The notes beneath the pieces were generated by a model. It did not search any database. It saw only the letters and a program-made list of their open reading frames with translations, and was not told where the DNA came from. From Syntrophaceae bacterium UBA4059 (lineage in GTDB: Bacteria > Desulfobacterota > Syntrophia > Syntrophales > Smithellaceae): 22,910 nt of DNA. The stretch spans positions 16,627 to 39,536 of the forward strand of contig DFZJ01000183.1 in NCBI GenBank assembly GCA_002382045.1. The letters run 5' to 3'. A program made the translations under genes and the position numbers. Shown piece by piece: positions 15,517-22,819 of the stretch (the first letter of the stretch is position 1; every line of letters begins with the position of its first letter).

Positions 15517-16386
15517 TCAATCCCGATGGGGAACCGGGCGAATTTTAACAGCCATGTCGTATATTTTTTTTCGGGGTAATCCTGTTTGCCGCACAACATC
15601 TGCAACCGCATCACGCAATGACAGGGGGCTTTCCGCCCAGAGATGCAGGAGTTTTTCCCGAATTTGATCATCCGTAAGCGAAACAGGCGCTGGTGAAGCT
15701 CCCTGAAGAATGACCGTAAATTCTCCTTTCGCTTTGCCGACGGGTACTTGTAGTAAAATATCTGAAATCCGTCCCCGCCTGATCTCTTCAAATACCTTCG
15801 TCAATTCTCGTGCCACAACGATTTGTCTGTCGCCCAAGACATCATAAACATCTTTCAGCGTATCCATGATTCTGGACGGGGATTCATAGAATATAACCGT
15901 TTTTTCTTCGTCCCGGATCGTTTCCAAAAACCGGCGGCGTTTATTTTCTTTAGGCGGCAAAAATCCGCAAAACGAAAACGAATCGGCGGGAAAACCGCAG
16001 ACGGACAAGGCCGCAATTAAAGCGGAGGGCCCCGGAACGGGAATCACGCGGATTTTATTTTCCCGCGCAAAGTTGACCAGGTGGTAACCCGGATCAGAAA
16101 TACAGGGCGTGCCGGCATCAGAGATATAAGCCACCTTCATCCCCTGTTCTATTCGGGAAACAATGATTGCGCTTCGTTCCTTCTCATTGTGCTCATGCAG
16201 GCTGATCAGAGGCGTCTTGATGTGGTAGGCGGAAAGCAAAATTCTGGAATGGCGCGTATCTTCCGCGGCGATCAGGTCGACTTCTTTTAATATGCGAAGC
16301 GCCCGCAGGGTAATGTCCTCCAGGTTGCCGATGGGCGTGGCCACCATGTAAAGGATTCCTTGTTTTTCGCCTGCGCTTTTATTCAT
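15517..16386 (-). CDS. rsmI: 16S rRNA (cytidine1402-2'-O)-methyltransferase
   Basis: SAM-dependent tetrapyrrole-methylase-fold enzyme that 2'-O-methylates C1402 in the 30S decoding centre. The 289 residues are typical. Signatures are LYMVATPIGNLEDITLRALR at the start, AEDTRHSRILLS, the conserved SDAGTPCISDPG (about 109-120), and VPGPSALIAALSVCGFP. The C-terminal region (about 235-280) is the small helical domain of the family. It runs divergently from the UDP-xylose operon with 102 bases between starts. Confidence 0.95.
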   Translation of the reverse strand: MNKSAGEKQGILYMVATPIGNLEDITLRALRILKEVDLIAAEDTRHSRILLSAYHIKTPLISLHEHNEKERSAIIVSRIEQGMKVAYISDAGTPCISDPGYHLVNFARENKIRVIPVPGPSALIAALSVCGFPADSFSFCGFLPPKENKRRRFLETIRDEEKTVIFYESPSRIMDTLKDVYDVLGDRQIVVARELTKVFEEIRRGRISDILLQVPVGKAKGEFTVILQGASPAPVSLTDDQIREKLLHLWAESPLSLRDAVADVVRQTGLPRKKIYDMAVKIRPVPHRD

Positions 16387-16413
16387 AAAATCTTCATCAA
16401 AAAATTTTTATTG

Positions 16414-16443
16414 TTGACATCTATGTCTTGTTTCGGCTTTAAT
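16414..16443 (+). promoter_or_regulatory. Sigma70-type promoter for the UDP-xylose operon
   Basis: A perfect -35 TTGACA (16414-16419) and a -10 TTTAAT (16438-16443, five of six) are 18 bases apart. Predicted transcription start is near 16450, giving a leader of about 39 bases. It is the best promoter match in the window and supports separate expression of uxs-ugd. Confidence 0.65.
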
Positions 16444-16488
16444 AGCAAAGAAAAAAATAATTACTACCATGAATGACCGTTGGAAATA

Positions 16489-17430
16489 ATGAAACGAATA
16501 TTAATTACCGGTGGCGCGGGATTTTTGGGCTCTCATCTTTGTGAACGGCTTTTAAATGAAGGAAATGACATTGTCTGTCTGGATAATTTTTTTACCGGCA
16601 ACAAGAATAATATCATCCACCTGATGGGTCATCCACACTTCGAAGTGATTCGCCACGACATCATCAATCCCATTTACCTGGAAGTAGACGAAATCTACAA
16701 TCTGGCCTGCCCGGCATCGCCTGTGCATTATCAGTTCAACCCCATTAAAACCATTAAGACCAATGTCATGGGGGCAATCAATGTCCTGGGCATCGCTAAA
16801 AGAACCAAAGCGAAAATCCTTCAGGCGTCTACTTCGGAAGTCTATGGGAACCCCGACATCCACCCGCAGCCGGAATCTTACTGGGGACGCGTCAATCCCA
16901 TCGGCATCCGCAGTTGTTACGATGAAGGCAAAAGAGCCGCTGAATGCCTGATGATGGATTACCGCCGGCAAAACGCCGTCATCACTAAAATCGTCCGCAT
17001 CTTCAATACCTACGGGCCGCGCATGGCGGTTAATGACGGACGTGTTGTCAGTAATTTCATCATTCAGGCGCTTAAGGGAGAAAATATTACGGTTTACGGC
17101 GACGGAAGTCATACACGTTCCTTCTGTTACTGTGATGATTTGATTGACGGATTAATCAAAATGATGAATTCCGCCGACGACTTTTTCGGACCGGTGAATA
17201 TCGGCAATCCCGGTGAATTCACTATTCTGCAATTGGCCCGGATGGTCATTGAGCTTACCGGCAGCAGTTCTCAAATTGATTTCCAGCCTCTGCCCGCGGA
17301 TGATCCGACGCAGCGCAAACCGGATATTGAGCTGGCTCAAGAAAAACTGAGCTGGCAGCCGAAGATAGCGCTCACGCAAGGTTTGGCCACTACCATTCAA
17401 TATTTTCGCGACACCTTAAAATCGTTTTAA
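16489..17430 (+). CDS. uxs: UDP-glucuronate decarboxylase (UDP-xylose synthase)
   Basis: Soluble NAD-dependent short-chain dehydrogenase that converts UDP-glucuronate to UDP-xylose. From ATG 16489 it has 313 residues. The Rossmann motif GGAGFLG is at 8-14. The catalytic T/S with Glu is in STSEVYG (E117), YDEGK gives Y144 and K148, and R210 in GSHTRSFCYCDDL matches the substrate-binding Arg of the family. Further markers are SPVHYQFNPIKTIKTN and RIFNTYGPRMAVNDGRVVSNF, which look strikingly like animal and plant UXS as I recall them. TTG at 16480 would add three residues and is less likely. It is the first gene of a two-gene operon, with ugd 24 bases downstream supplying its substrate. Confidence 0.92.
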   Translation: MKRILITGGAGFLGSHLCERLLNEGNDIVCLDNFFTGNKNNIIHLMGHPHFEVIRHDIINPIYLEVDEIYNLACPASPVHYQFNPIKTIKTNVMGAINVLGIAKRTKAKILQASTSEVYGNPDIHPQPESYWGRVNPIGIRSCYDEGKRAAECLMMDYRRQNAVITKIVRIFNTYGPRMAVNDGRVVSNFIIQALKGENITVYGDGSHTRSFCYCDDLIDGLIKMMNSADDFFGPVNIGNPGEFTILQLARMVIELTGSSSQIDFQPLPADDPTQRKPDIELAQEKLSWQPKIALTQGLATTIQYFRDTLKSF

Positions 17431-17454
17431 AAAATGAAGGGGTAATTTGAAAAC

Positions 17455-18831
17455 ATGAAATTCAGAAAGAAAATTCTTTGTATCGGGGCAGGCTACGTTG
17501 GCGCCCCATCCAACGTCATGATCGCTTATAAATGTCCGGATTACAAAGTCACCGTGGTCGATATCAATGCTCAACGCATTGCCGCCTGGAATTCCGACCA
17601 CCTTCCCGTTTATGAACCGGGTCTGGAGGAACTTGTTTTACAGACACGCGGCAGGAATTTATTTTTTTCCACGGATATTGAAAAGCAGATTGCTGAAAAT
17701 GACATCATTTTCGTTTGCGTCAATACACCGACAAAAACATTCGGCGCGGGCGCCGGTATGGCAGCCGACCTGCAATATTGGGAGAAAACAGCCAGGCAAA
17801 TTCTGGAAAATTCCAAATCGCCGAAAATTGTTATCGAAAAAAGCACCTTGCCCATCAAAACTGCTCTGGCTATGGAACGAATTCTTTCTTCGGGAAAAGG
17901 AGATATTACGTTTGACGTTCTTTCCAATCCGGAATTTATGGCGGAAGGAACCGCCATAAATGACCTGGAAAATCCCGACCGTGTCCTGATCGGCTCACAC
18001 GAAACTGAAAGCGGGGTGGCCGCCCGCGCGCAACTGGTGGAAATATACTCGCGCTGGGTATCACCCGAAAAAATTATCACCTCCAATATCTGGAGCGCCG
18101 AGCTTTCCAAACTGGTGGCCAATGCGTTTCTAGCGCAAAGAGTCTCCTCCATCAACTCCATATCGGCCCTCTGTGAAAAAGCGGATGCCGATATATCCGA
18201 GGTGGCCCGCGCCGTGGGGACGGACACCCGCATTGGCGCGAAATTTCTCAAGGCGGGCATCGGCTTTGGCGGTTCCTGTTTTAAAAAGGATATTTTAAAT
18301 CTGGTTTATCTTTGCCATTCTTACGGTCTGCCGGAAGTGGCCGCCTACTGGGAAAGCGTTGTCAAAATCAATGAATATCAGCAAGAGCGATTTATCGCCA
18401 ATGTCCTTCGCTCCATGTTTAATACTCTGGCCGGGAAAAAAATATGTTTACTGGGTTTTTCTTTCAAGGCGGATACAGCCGACACCCGGGAAAGCCCGGC
18501 CATCAATATTACCCGCATGCTTTTGGCGGAACATGCCGAAGTGATCATCACGGACCCCAAAGCGCTGGGCAACGCCGCCATCGACCTGGCCAATGATAAG
18601 GGCAAAATCAGTTTCATCGAAGATCCCTATCAGGCAGCCGCCGGTTGCCATGCGCTTGCCATGATGACGGACTGGGATTTATATCGGAAGTTGGACTATC
18701 GCAAAATTTACAAATCGATGGTTAAGCCGGCGTTTATTTTTGATGGACGGAACATCATCGATCAGCAAAAATGCTTTGAAATCGGTTTTAATGTGTTTCC
18801 CATTGGAAAGCCGGCGTTAACCCATTTTTAA
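17455..18831 (+). CDS. ugd: UDP-glucose 6-dehydrogenase, eukaryote-type
   Basis: Oxidises UDP-glucose to UDP-glucuronate with two NAD+. The 458 residues cover the N-terminal NAD domain (GAGYVGAPS, 11-19), the central dimer helix, and the C-terminal UDP-binding domain. Catalytic residues are visible: T131, E160, K219, N223, the nucleophile C275 in GFGGSCFKKD, and D279. Segments such as VNTPTKTFGAGAGMAADL and LSKLVANAFLAQRVSSINS match animal and plant UGDH more closely than the shorter bacterial Ugd/TuaD type. A GAAGGGGT SD precedes the ATG. Its stop is only 8 bases from the convergent yraN stop, with no terminator between. Confidence 0.94.
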   Translation: MKFRKKILCIGAGYVGAPSNVMIAYKCPDYKVTVVDINAQRIAAWNSDHLPVYEPGLEELVLQTRGRNLFFSTDIEKQIAENDIIFVCVNTPTKTFGAGAGMAADLQYWEKTARQILENSKSPKIVIEKSTLPIKTALAMERILSSGKGDITFDVLSNPEFMAEGTAINDLENPDRVLIGSHETESGVAARAQLVEIYSRWVSPEKIITSNIWSAELSKLVANAFLAQRVSSINSISALCEKADADISEVARAVGTDTRIGAKFLKAGIGFGGSCFKKDILNLVYLCHSYGLPEVAAYWESVVKINEYQQERFIANVLRSMFNTLAGKKICLLGFSFKADTADTRESPAINITRMLLAEHAEVIITDPKALGNAAIDLANDKGKISFIEDPYQAAAGCHALAMMTDWDLYRKLDYRKIYKSMVKPAFIFDGRNIIDQQKCFEIGFNVFPIGKPALTHF

Positions 18832-18839
18832 TTCCGCTT

Positions 18840-19241
18840 CTAATAAGAGATAAAATCGAAAGCGTTTCTGATCAGACGAACATCATTTCCGGAAGGCAGC
18901 ATCAGAACCGCCACGACATCAAAACGGGCGCTGGAATCTTTTAATTTTTTTTCCTGAAGATACCAGTTCGCCAGTTGCGACATTTTTTTCTGTTTTTTGA
19001 CACCCACCGCCTCCTCGGGATAGCCCAGCGCACTGGATTTTCTGGCTTTGACTTCCACAAAAACCACCTCATTCTTATCCCGGGCCACAATATCGATTTC
19101 ACCGATCGGGCAACGATAATTGACTTCAACGATTTTATAGCCGCTTTTTTTCAGAAAATCGGCGGCAAGCTTTTCGCCTTCTTTCCCTACGGCAATTTTA
19201 CGGGTATCTTTTTTATCGCTTTTCTCAATCATGCGCACCAC
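18840..19241 (-). CDS. yraN: UPF0102 family protein YraN
   Basis: A 133-residue member of the UPF0102 (YraN) family, which has a restriction-endonuclease-like fold and no settled function. The nuclease-type core is visible: GKEGEKLAADFLKKSGYKI, then GEIDIVARD and FVEVKARKS, supplying the E/D-(D)-ExK set. GTG 19241 is chosen because GAGGT lies five bases before it; ATG at 19232 would be too far. It follows rnhB, its common neighbour, after a 44-base spacer carrying degenerate heptamers. Confidence 0.9.
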   Translation of the reverse strand: MVRMIEKSDKKDTRKIAVGKEGEKLAADFLKKSGYKIVEVNYRCPIGEIDIVARDKNEVVFVEVKARKSSALGYPEEAVGVKKQKKMSQLANWYLQEKKLKDSSARFDVVAVLMLPSGNDVRLIRNAFDFISY

Positions 19242-19251
19242 TTTTTACCTC

Positions 19252-19280
19252 ACAGCCTGCAGTCTAAACGCCTACAGCCT
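19252..19280. repeat. Degenerate ACAGCCT heptamer run
   Basis: In the yraN-rnhB spacer, ACAGCCT (19252-19258), GCAGTCT (19259-19265), a diverged 8-base unit (19266-19273) and ACAGCCT (19274-19280) follow one another head to tail. It ends next to the yraN SD. Short, but the seven-base period is clear. Confidence 0.45.
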
Positions 19281-19285
19281 ATCCT

Positions 19286-19906
19286 TCAGGACCACTCCAG
19301 AAGGGTTTGATGAATACCTTTATTCTTTAAATGAAATGACCGGCGATGGATTTTACACATGCCAATCTCTTGAAGAATTTTTCGGTGTTCGGCGGTGCCG
19401 TATCCTTTGTTTTGCAGAAAATTGTATTGAGGAAACTGGCGGTGGTACATTTCCATAATCCTGTCCCTGGAAACCTTCGCAATAATTGACGCGGCGGCAA
19501 TGGACACGCTCAGCGAATCACCCTTCACCAGCGCCTTCTGCGGCGCGTTGACGGCAAGGGTGTAAAGACCGTCAATCAGGAGAAAATCCGGCGGAATCGA
19601 AAGTTCCAGAACCGCATCATACATCGCCTGAAGCGACGCCCGGAGAATATTGATCCGGTCTATCACATCGGCTTCAGCGACCCCCACACCGACGGCAATG
19701 GCGTTATCCGAGATCACCTTGTAGAGTTCATCCCTTTTGCGGGCGGTCAGTTTTTTGGAATCATTAATTTCGGAATTTTGATATTCGGGAGGAAAGATAA
19801 CTGCCGCGGCGACAACAGGTCCGGCCAGAGGCCCCCGACCGGCCTCGTCAACGCCCGCGATGGATCGGTAGCCTTCATCATAAGCAAGCTTTTCGAATGT
19901 ATTCAT
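19286..19906 (-). CDS. rnhB: Ribonuclease HII
   Basis: Endonuclease that removes ribonucleotides and RNA primers from RNA-DNA hybrids. The 206 residues are typical. The N-terminal catalytic motif is GVDEAGRGPLAGPVVAAAV, carrying the first Asp and Glu. The third acid lies in DFLLIDG and the fourth in the region around SIAAASIIAKVSRDR, followed by the conserved NKGYGTAEH. ATG 19906 lacks an SD and lies within a small hairpin, 19 bases after rplS, so it may rely on coupling to L19. Confidence 0.95.
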   Translation of the reverse strand: MNTFEKLAYDEGYRSIAGVDEAGRGPLAGPVVAAAVIFPPEYQNSEINDSKKLTARKRDELYKVISDNAIAVGVGVAEADVIDRINILRASLQAMYDAVLELSIPPDFLLIDGLYTLAVNAPQKALVKGDSLSVSIAAASIIAKVSRDRIMEMYHRQFPQYNFLQNKGYGTAEHRKILQEIGMCKIHRRSFHLKNKGIHQTLLEWS

Positions 19907-19925
19907 CTCACAAAGATGAACCCGA

Positions 19926-20273
19926 TTAGTTGTTGGCCGCTTCCTTGATTCTTGCTTTTTTGCCTCTGAGGTTTCTCAAATAATACAGACGTGAGCGGCG
20001 CACCAGGCCCCTGGTCACGACTTCAACGCGGTCAATCACCGGCGAATGCATGGGAAATGTTCTTTCCACACCAATACCATAGGAAACTTTTCTGACGGTG
20101 AAATTCGCCCGGCTGTTGCCGCGGCGTTTGCGGATCACAACGCCTTCAAAAGCCTGAATTCGCTGTTTCTGACCTTCGATGATGCGCACATATACTTTAA
20201 CGGTATCACCCGTTTTAAAGGCGGGAATATCCCCTCTCATCTGTTCTTTTTCAATCATTTCCAAAACATTCAT
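19926..20273 (-). CDS. rplS: 50S ribosomal protein L19
   Basis: Large-subunit protein at the 30S interface. The 115 residues have all family blocks: FKTGDTVKVYVRIIEGQKQR, FEGVVIRKRRG, SYGIGVERTFPMHSP and RRSRLYYLRNLRGKKARI. A GGAGGAA SD precedes the ATG. It occupies its usual place downstream of trmD, with one extra methylase gene between. Confidence 0.97.
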   Translation of the reverse strand: MNVLEMIEKEQMRGDIPAFKTGDTVKVYVRIIEGQKQRIQAFEGVVIRKRRGNSRANFTVRKVSYGIGVERTFPMHSPVIDRVEVVTRGLVRRSRLYYLRNLRGKKARIKEAANN

Positions 20274-20309
20274 TTTATATTTCCTCCTGCGACACTCGCA
20301 ATATTATTT

Positions 20310-20870
20310 TTATGATATTTCTACGACTCTGTCCAAAATGACGGCAACGGCGGAACGCACCGCCAGATGATTGTAACCATCCTTCCCTCTGATCGGCTCA
20401 AGGCGATAATCCGCCTGATCAATGACTTCCCGTGCAATGCCGGAACCTGTACCAAAAATTAAAAGATAAGGCAAACGATTAATTTTAAGGACTTCCCTCA
20501 GGTTAACACAGGTTAATAATTCCCCCTGAAAGTTAGCTCCCGTAACAATGATTTGTGGTTTGCACCCGTTCACTGTTGAAATTTCCGCAAGCACTTCATC
20601 CAGATCGGATTTGATGCTCACCTTTTCAAAAGCGTCTTTTCTGGACGGATTAAAGCCTGCGCCATAACCTTCCCGCCAGTGGATCGTAATTTGTTCTGCC
20701 AAAAGGCGCTGAGCCTCTATCGGATTAATCACATAAAATCTCTCCACCCCGAATGTTTTCGCCGTTCGGGCAATGTCGTGAAGATCCATGTTGGCAACCG
20801 CTGTGGCAACGGTTTTGCCTTCTTTATTCATCACCGGATAATGTAAAAGAGCGATATAAAGCATATTCAC
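20310..20870 (-). CDS. SPOUT-class RNA methyltransferase (PF09936-type)
   Basis: A 186-residue protein of the PF09936-type SAM-dependent RNA methyltransferases, usually found between trmD and rplS in Desulfobacterota and some Firmicutes and Thermotogae. The N-terminus LYIALLHYPVMNKEG is characteristic. The C-terminal half shows the trefoil-knot elements LLIFGTGSGIAREVI, LEPIRGKDGYNHLAVRSA and VAVILDRVV. The RNA target is not known to me. A tRNA target is a fair guess from the trmD neighbourhood. The start is GTG 20870 or ATG 20864; neither has a clear SD, and a hairpin lies three bases upstream. Confidence 0.85.
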   Translation of the reverse strand: MNMLYIALLHYPVMNKEGKTVATAVANMDLHDIARTAKTFGVERFYVINPIEAQRLLAEQITIHWREGYGAGFNPSRKDAFEKVSIKSDLDEVLAEISTVNGCKPQIIVTGANFQGELLTCVNLREVLKINRLPYLLIFGTGSGIAREVIDQADYRLEPIRGKDGYNHLAVRSAVAVILDRVVEIS

Positions 20871-20958
20871 TTTGGGAACGGATCTTTTATCAGCAACCGG
20901 TTCCCCCCGATAAAAAAAGTTGATCTAAATACCTCAAACCCATCTGAGAATCAAGATT

Positions 20959-21693
20959 TTATATCTGATTCAGCTTTATTTTTTTCAGATTTTTTTCATC
21001 ATCACTGGACAGCTCAATTTTTTCCAGCAAATCCGGCCTGCGAAGCCAGGTTCTTTTGAGCGATTCGGTCCTTCGCCATTGATCAATTTGCGCGTGATTT
21101 CCGGAAACCAGCACATCGGGAACGCCCCATCCTTTATATTCGGCAGGCCTTGTATATTGCGGATATTCCAGAAGTCCTCCTGAAAAAGATTCTGTCGTCG
21201 CGGACGCATCGTTTCCCAAGACGCCGGGAATCAGTCTGGAGACTGCATCGACGACCACCAGTGCGGAAAGTTCGCCTCCGGTTAAAATATAGTCACCAAT
21301 GGATATTTCCCGATCCGCCAGATGTTGTCTGATTCTCTCATCAAACCCTTCATAGCGCCCGCAAATGATAATGAGGTGTTCTTTTTCGGCAAGCTCGGCA
21401 GCCATTTTTTGACTGAACTTTTCACCTTGGGGGGTCATCAAAACCACCAGCGGTTGAACATCCGTGCGCTTCACCGCCGCCAGCGCTCTTTCCACCGGTT
21501 CAACTTTCATGACCATCCCGCATCCACCGCCATAGGGAGCATCATCGGTCATGTGATGCTTATCTTCCGCCCAATCGCGAATATCATGCAGGCCGATTTC
21601 GATCAGCCCCTTTTCCTGAGCTTTTTTCAAAAGACTGAATTGGAGGGGGGAATGCAACATTTCCGGGAAAACAGACAAAATATCAAATCGCAT
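20959..21693 (-). CDS. trmD: tRNA (guanine37-N1)-methyltransferase
   Basis: Knotted SPOUT enzyme that makes m1G37 in tRNAs and prevents +1 frameshifting. From ATG 21693 it has 244 residues. Motifs are MRFDILSVFPEM, DDAPYGGGCGMVMK, CGRYEGFDERI, and the knot SIGDYILTGGELSALVVVD; then ESFSGGLLEYPQYTRP and VLVSGNHAQIDQWR. GTG at 21696 is an alternative start one codon earlier. GGAAGG lies upstream inside rimM. The gap after rimM is five bases. Confidence 0.97.
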   Translation of the reverse strand: MRFDILSVFPEMLHSPLQFSLLKKAQEKGLIEIGLHDIRDWAEDKHHMTDDAPYGGGCGMVMKVEPVERALAAVKRTDVQPLVVLMTPQGEKFSQKMAAELAEKEHLIIICGRYEGFDERIRQHLADREISIGDYILTGGELSALVVVDAVSRLIPGVLGNDASATTESFSGGLLEYPQYTRPAEYKGWGVPDVLVSGNHAQIDQWRRTESLKRTWLRRPDLLEKIELSSDDEKNLKKIKLNQI

Positions 21694-21698
21694 CACGG

Positions 21699-22199
21699 CT
21701 AAAGGCCTTCCAGCAGTTTTACGGTCATTCTGCGTCCATCAAGGTCTATCCGTACGATGGCATCGGCAATGGCCGGAATGAGAATTTCCCCATCGTCGCC
21801 CCGGCAGACATAAACATCGTTGCTCCCTGTCGGAAATATTGATTCTATCCTGCCCAGATGGCGACCTTCCGTTGTGTAGGCGTCAAGGCCAATAATATCC
21901 TGCCAATAATATTCATCTTCGGGCAGAACTTCAAGTAAATCCCGTGGAAATAACAATTGGGATCCCACAAGCGCCTGAGCCGCTTCCACATTGTCAACAC
22001 CATTCAATTCAAGAAAGAAAAACTTACCGGAAGGATTCAGCTTTTTAATCTTATGACGGCTTTTCTGGCCGGAACTTGATTCCAGATAAACAAAATCAAG
22101 CCCGTCCAAGATATTTTGTGATTCCAAAAAAGACAGAACTTTAAGACAGCCGCGAAGACCATGCGTTTTGACGATCTTCCCCAAAACAAAAAGATCCAT
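21699..22199 (-). CDS. rimM: Ribosome maturation factor RimM
   Basis: Assembly factor for the 30S head that binds S19. From ATG 22199 it has 166 residues. The N-terminal RimM beta barrel starts FVLGKIVKTHGLRGCLKV. The C-terminal PRC barrel holds YYWQDIIGLDAYTTEGRHLG and ILIPAIADAIVRIDLD. GTG at 22202 gives one more residue. It directly follows khpA with no room for its own SD, so coupling is likely. Confidence 0.95.
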   Translation of the reverse strand: MDLFVLGKIVKTHGLRGCLKVLSFLESQNILDGLDFVYLESSSGQKSRHKIKKLNPSGKFFFLELNGVDNVEAAQALVGSQLLFPRDLLEVLPEDEYYWQDIIGLDAYTTEGRHLGRIESIFPTGSNDVYVCRGDDGEILIPAIADAIVRIDLDGRRMTVKLLEGL

Positions 22200-22202
22200 C
22201 AC

Positions 22203-22433
22203 TTATTCAATAATTTCCAGAACCGCGCGTTTATGCACCTTGGCGGACGTGGCGCTCAAAATGGTGCGGATGGCTTTGGCGGTTCTTCCCTGCTTCCCGA
22301 TTACTTTTCCCAAATCTTCCTTGGCTACACGCAACTCAATGACGGACGTCTGCTCACCGATGACTTCAGTAACTTCCACTTTGTCGGGATTATCAACTAA
22401 AGCTTGAGAGATATACTTAATCAATTCCTTCAT
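22203..22433 (-). CDS. khpA: KH-domain RNA-binding protein KhpA
   Basis: A 76-residue single KH-domain protein that binds RNA, known as KhpA in Gram-positives, where it acts with KhpB in envelope and division control. The KH signature GKVIGKQGRTAKAIRTIL is intact. The start is set at ATG 22433 because a perfect GGAGGT (22446-22441) lies seven bases before it. A longer ORF from GTG 22448 would include the SD in its own coding sequence and is rejected. It lies between rpsP and rimM, the standard order. Confidence 0.94.
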   Translation of the reverse strand: MKELIKYISQALVDNPDKVEVTEVIGEQTSVIELRVAKEDLGKVIGKQGRTAKAIRTILSATSAKVHKRAVLEIIE

Positions 22434-22497
22434 CGTCAGCACCTCCACTGGTTTTGGTTAACGCATCTGGAAAATTCGTTTCAATATTCGCACTGCT

Positions 22498-22526
22498 TGT
22501 ATAATTTAATGATGTGAGGCTTTAAA
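22498..22526 (-). promoter_or_regulatory. Possible internal promoter before khpA
   Basis: On the minus strand TTTAAA (22526-22521) and TATACA (22503-22498) are 17 bases apart in the 131-base gap between rpsP and khpA; each matches four of six consensus bases. The gap is long for this otherwise tight operon, which makes an internal promoter plausible. Confidence 0.28.
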
Positions 22527-22564
22527 TCCCGTCTCATCCCTTTACAAATAACGCAACAGCTTGG

Positions 22565-22819
22565 TTATTTAAAGCTGGCTTCAATGCCTTTTGTTTTCAA
22601 TAAATGAGAAACGGTCAGCGTCGGTTTAGCCCCTTTGGACAACCAGTCTCGAACACGATCTTCTTTTAATGTTATTTCCGCGGGATTCTTTTTGGGATCA
22701 TAATTCCCTAATATTTCTAGAAATTTTCCATCACGGGGATATTCTTTATCCGCTGCCACAATACGATAAGATGGTTTGCCCTTAGCACCCATACGAGTTA
22801 GTCTGATTTTAACTGCCAT
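22565..22819 (-). CDS. rpsP: 30S ribosomal protein S16
   Basis: Small-subunit assembly protein. The 84 residues are full length, with the family start MAVKIRLTRMGAKGKPSYRI followed by VAADKEYPRDGKFLEILGNYDP and the C-terminal DWLSKGAKPTLTVSHLL. An AAGGAGGT SD lies upstream. ffh is its usual upstream neighbour but would lie beyond the window. The last 91 bases here show only the SD and AT-rich sequence with stops, no recognisable coding. Confidence 0.97.
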   Translation of the reverse strand: MAVKIRLTRMGAKGKPSYRIVAADKEYPRDGKFLEILGNYDPKKNPAEITLKEDRVRDWLSKGAKPTLTVSHLLKTKGIEASFK

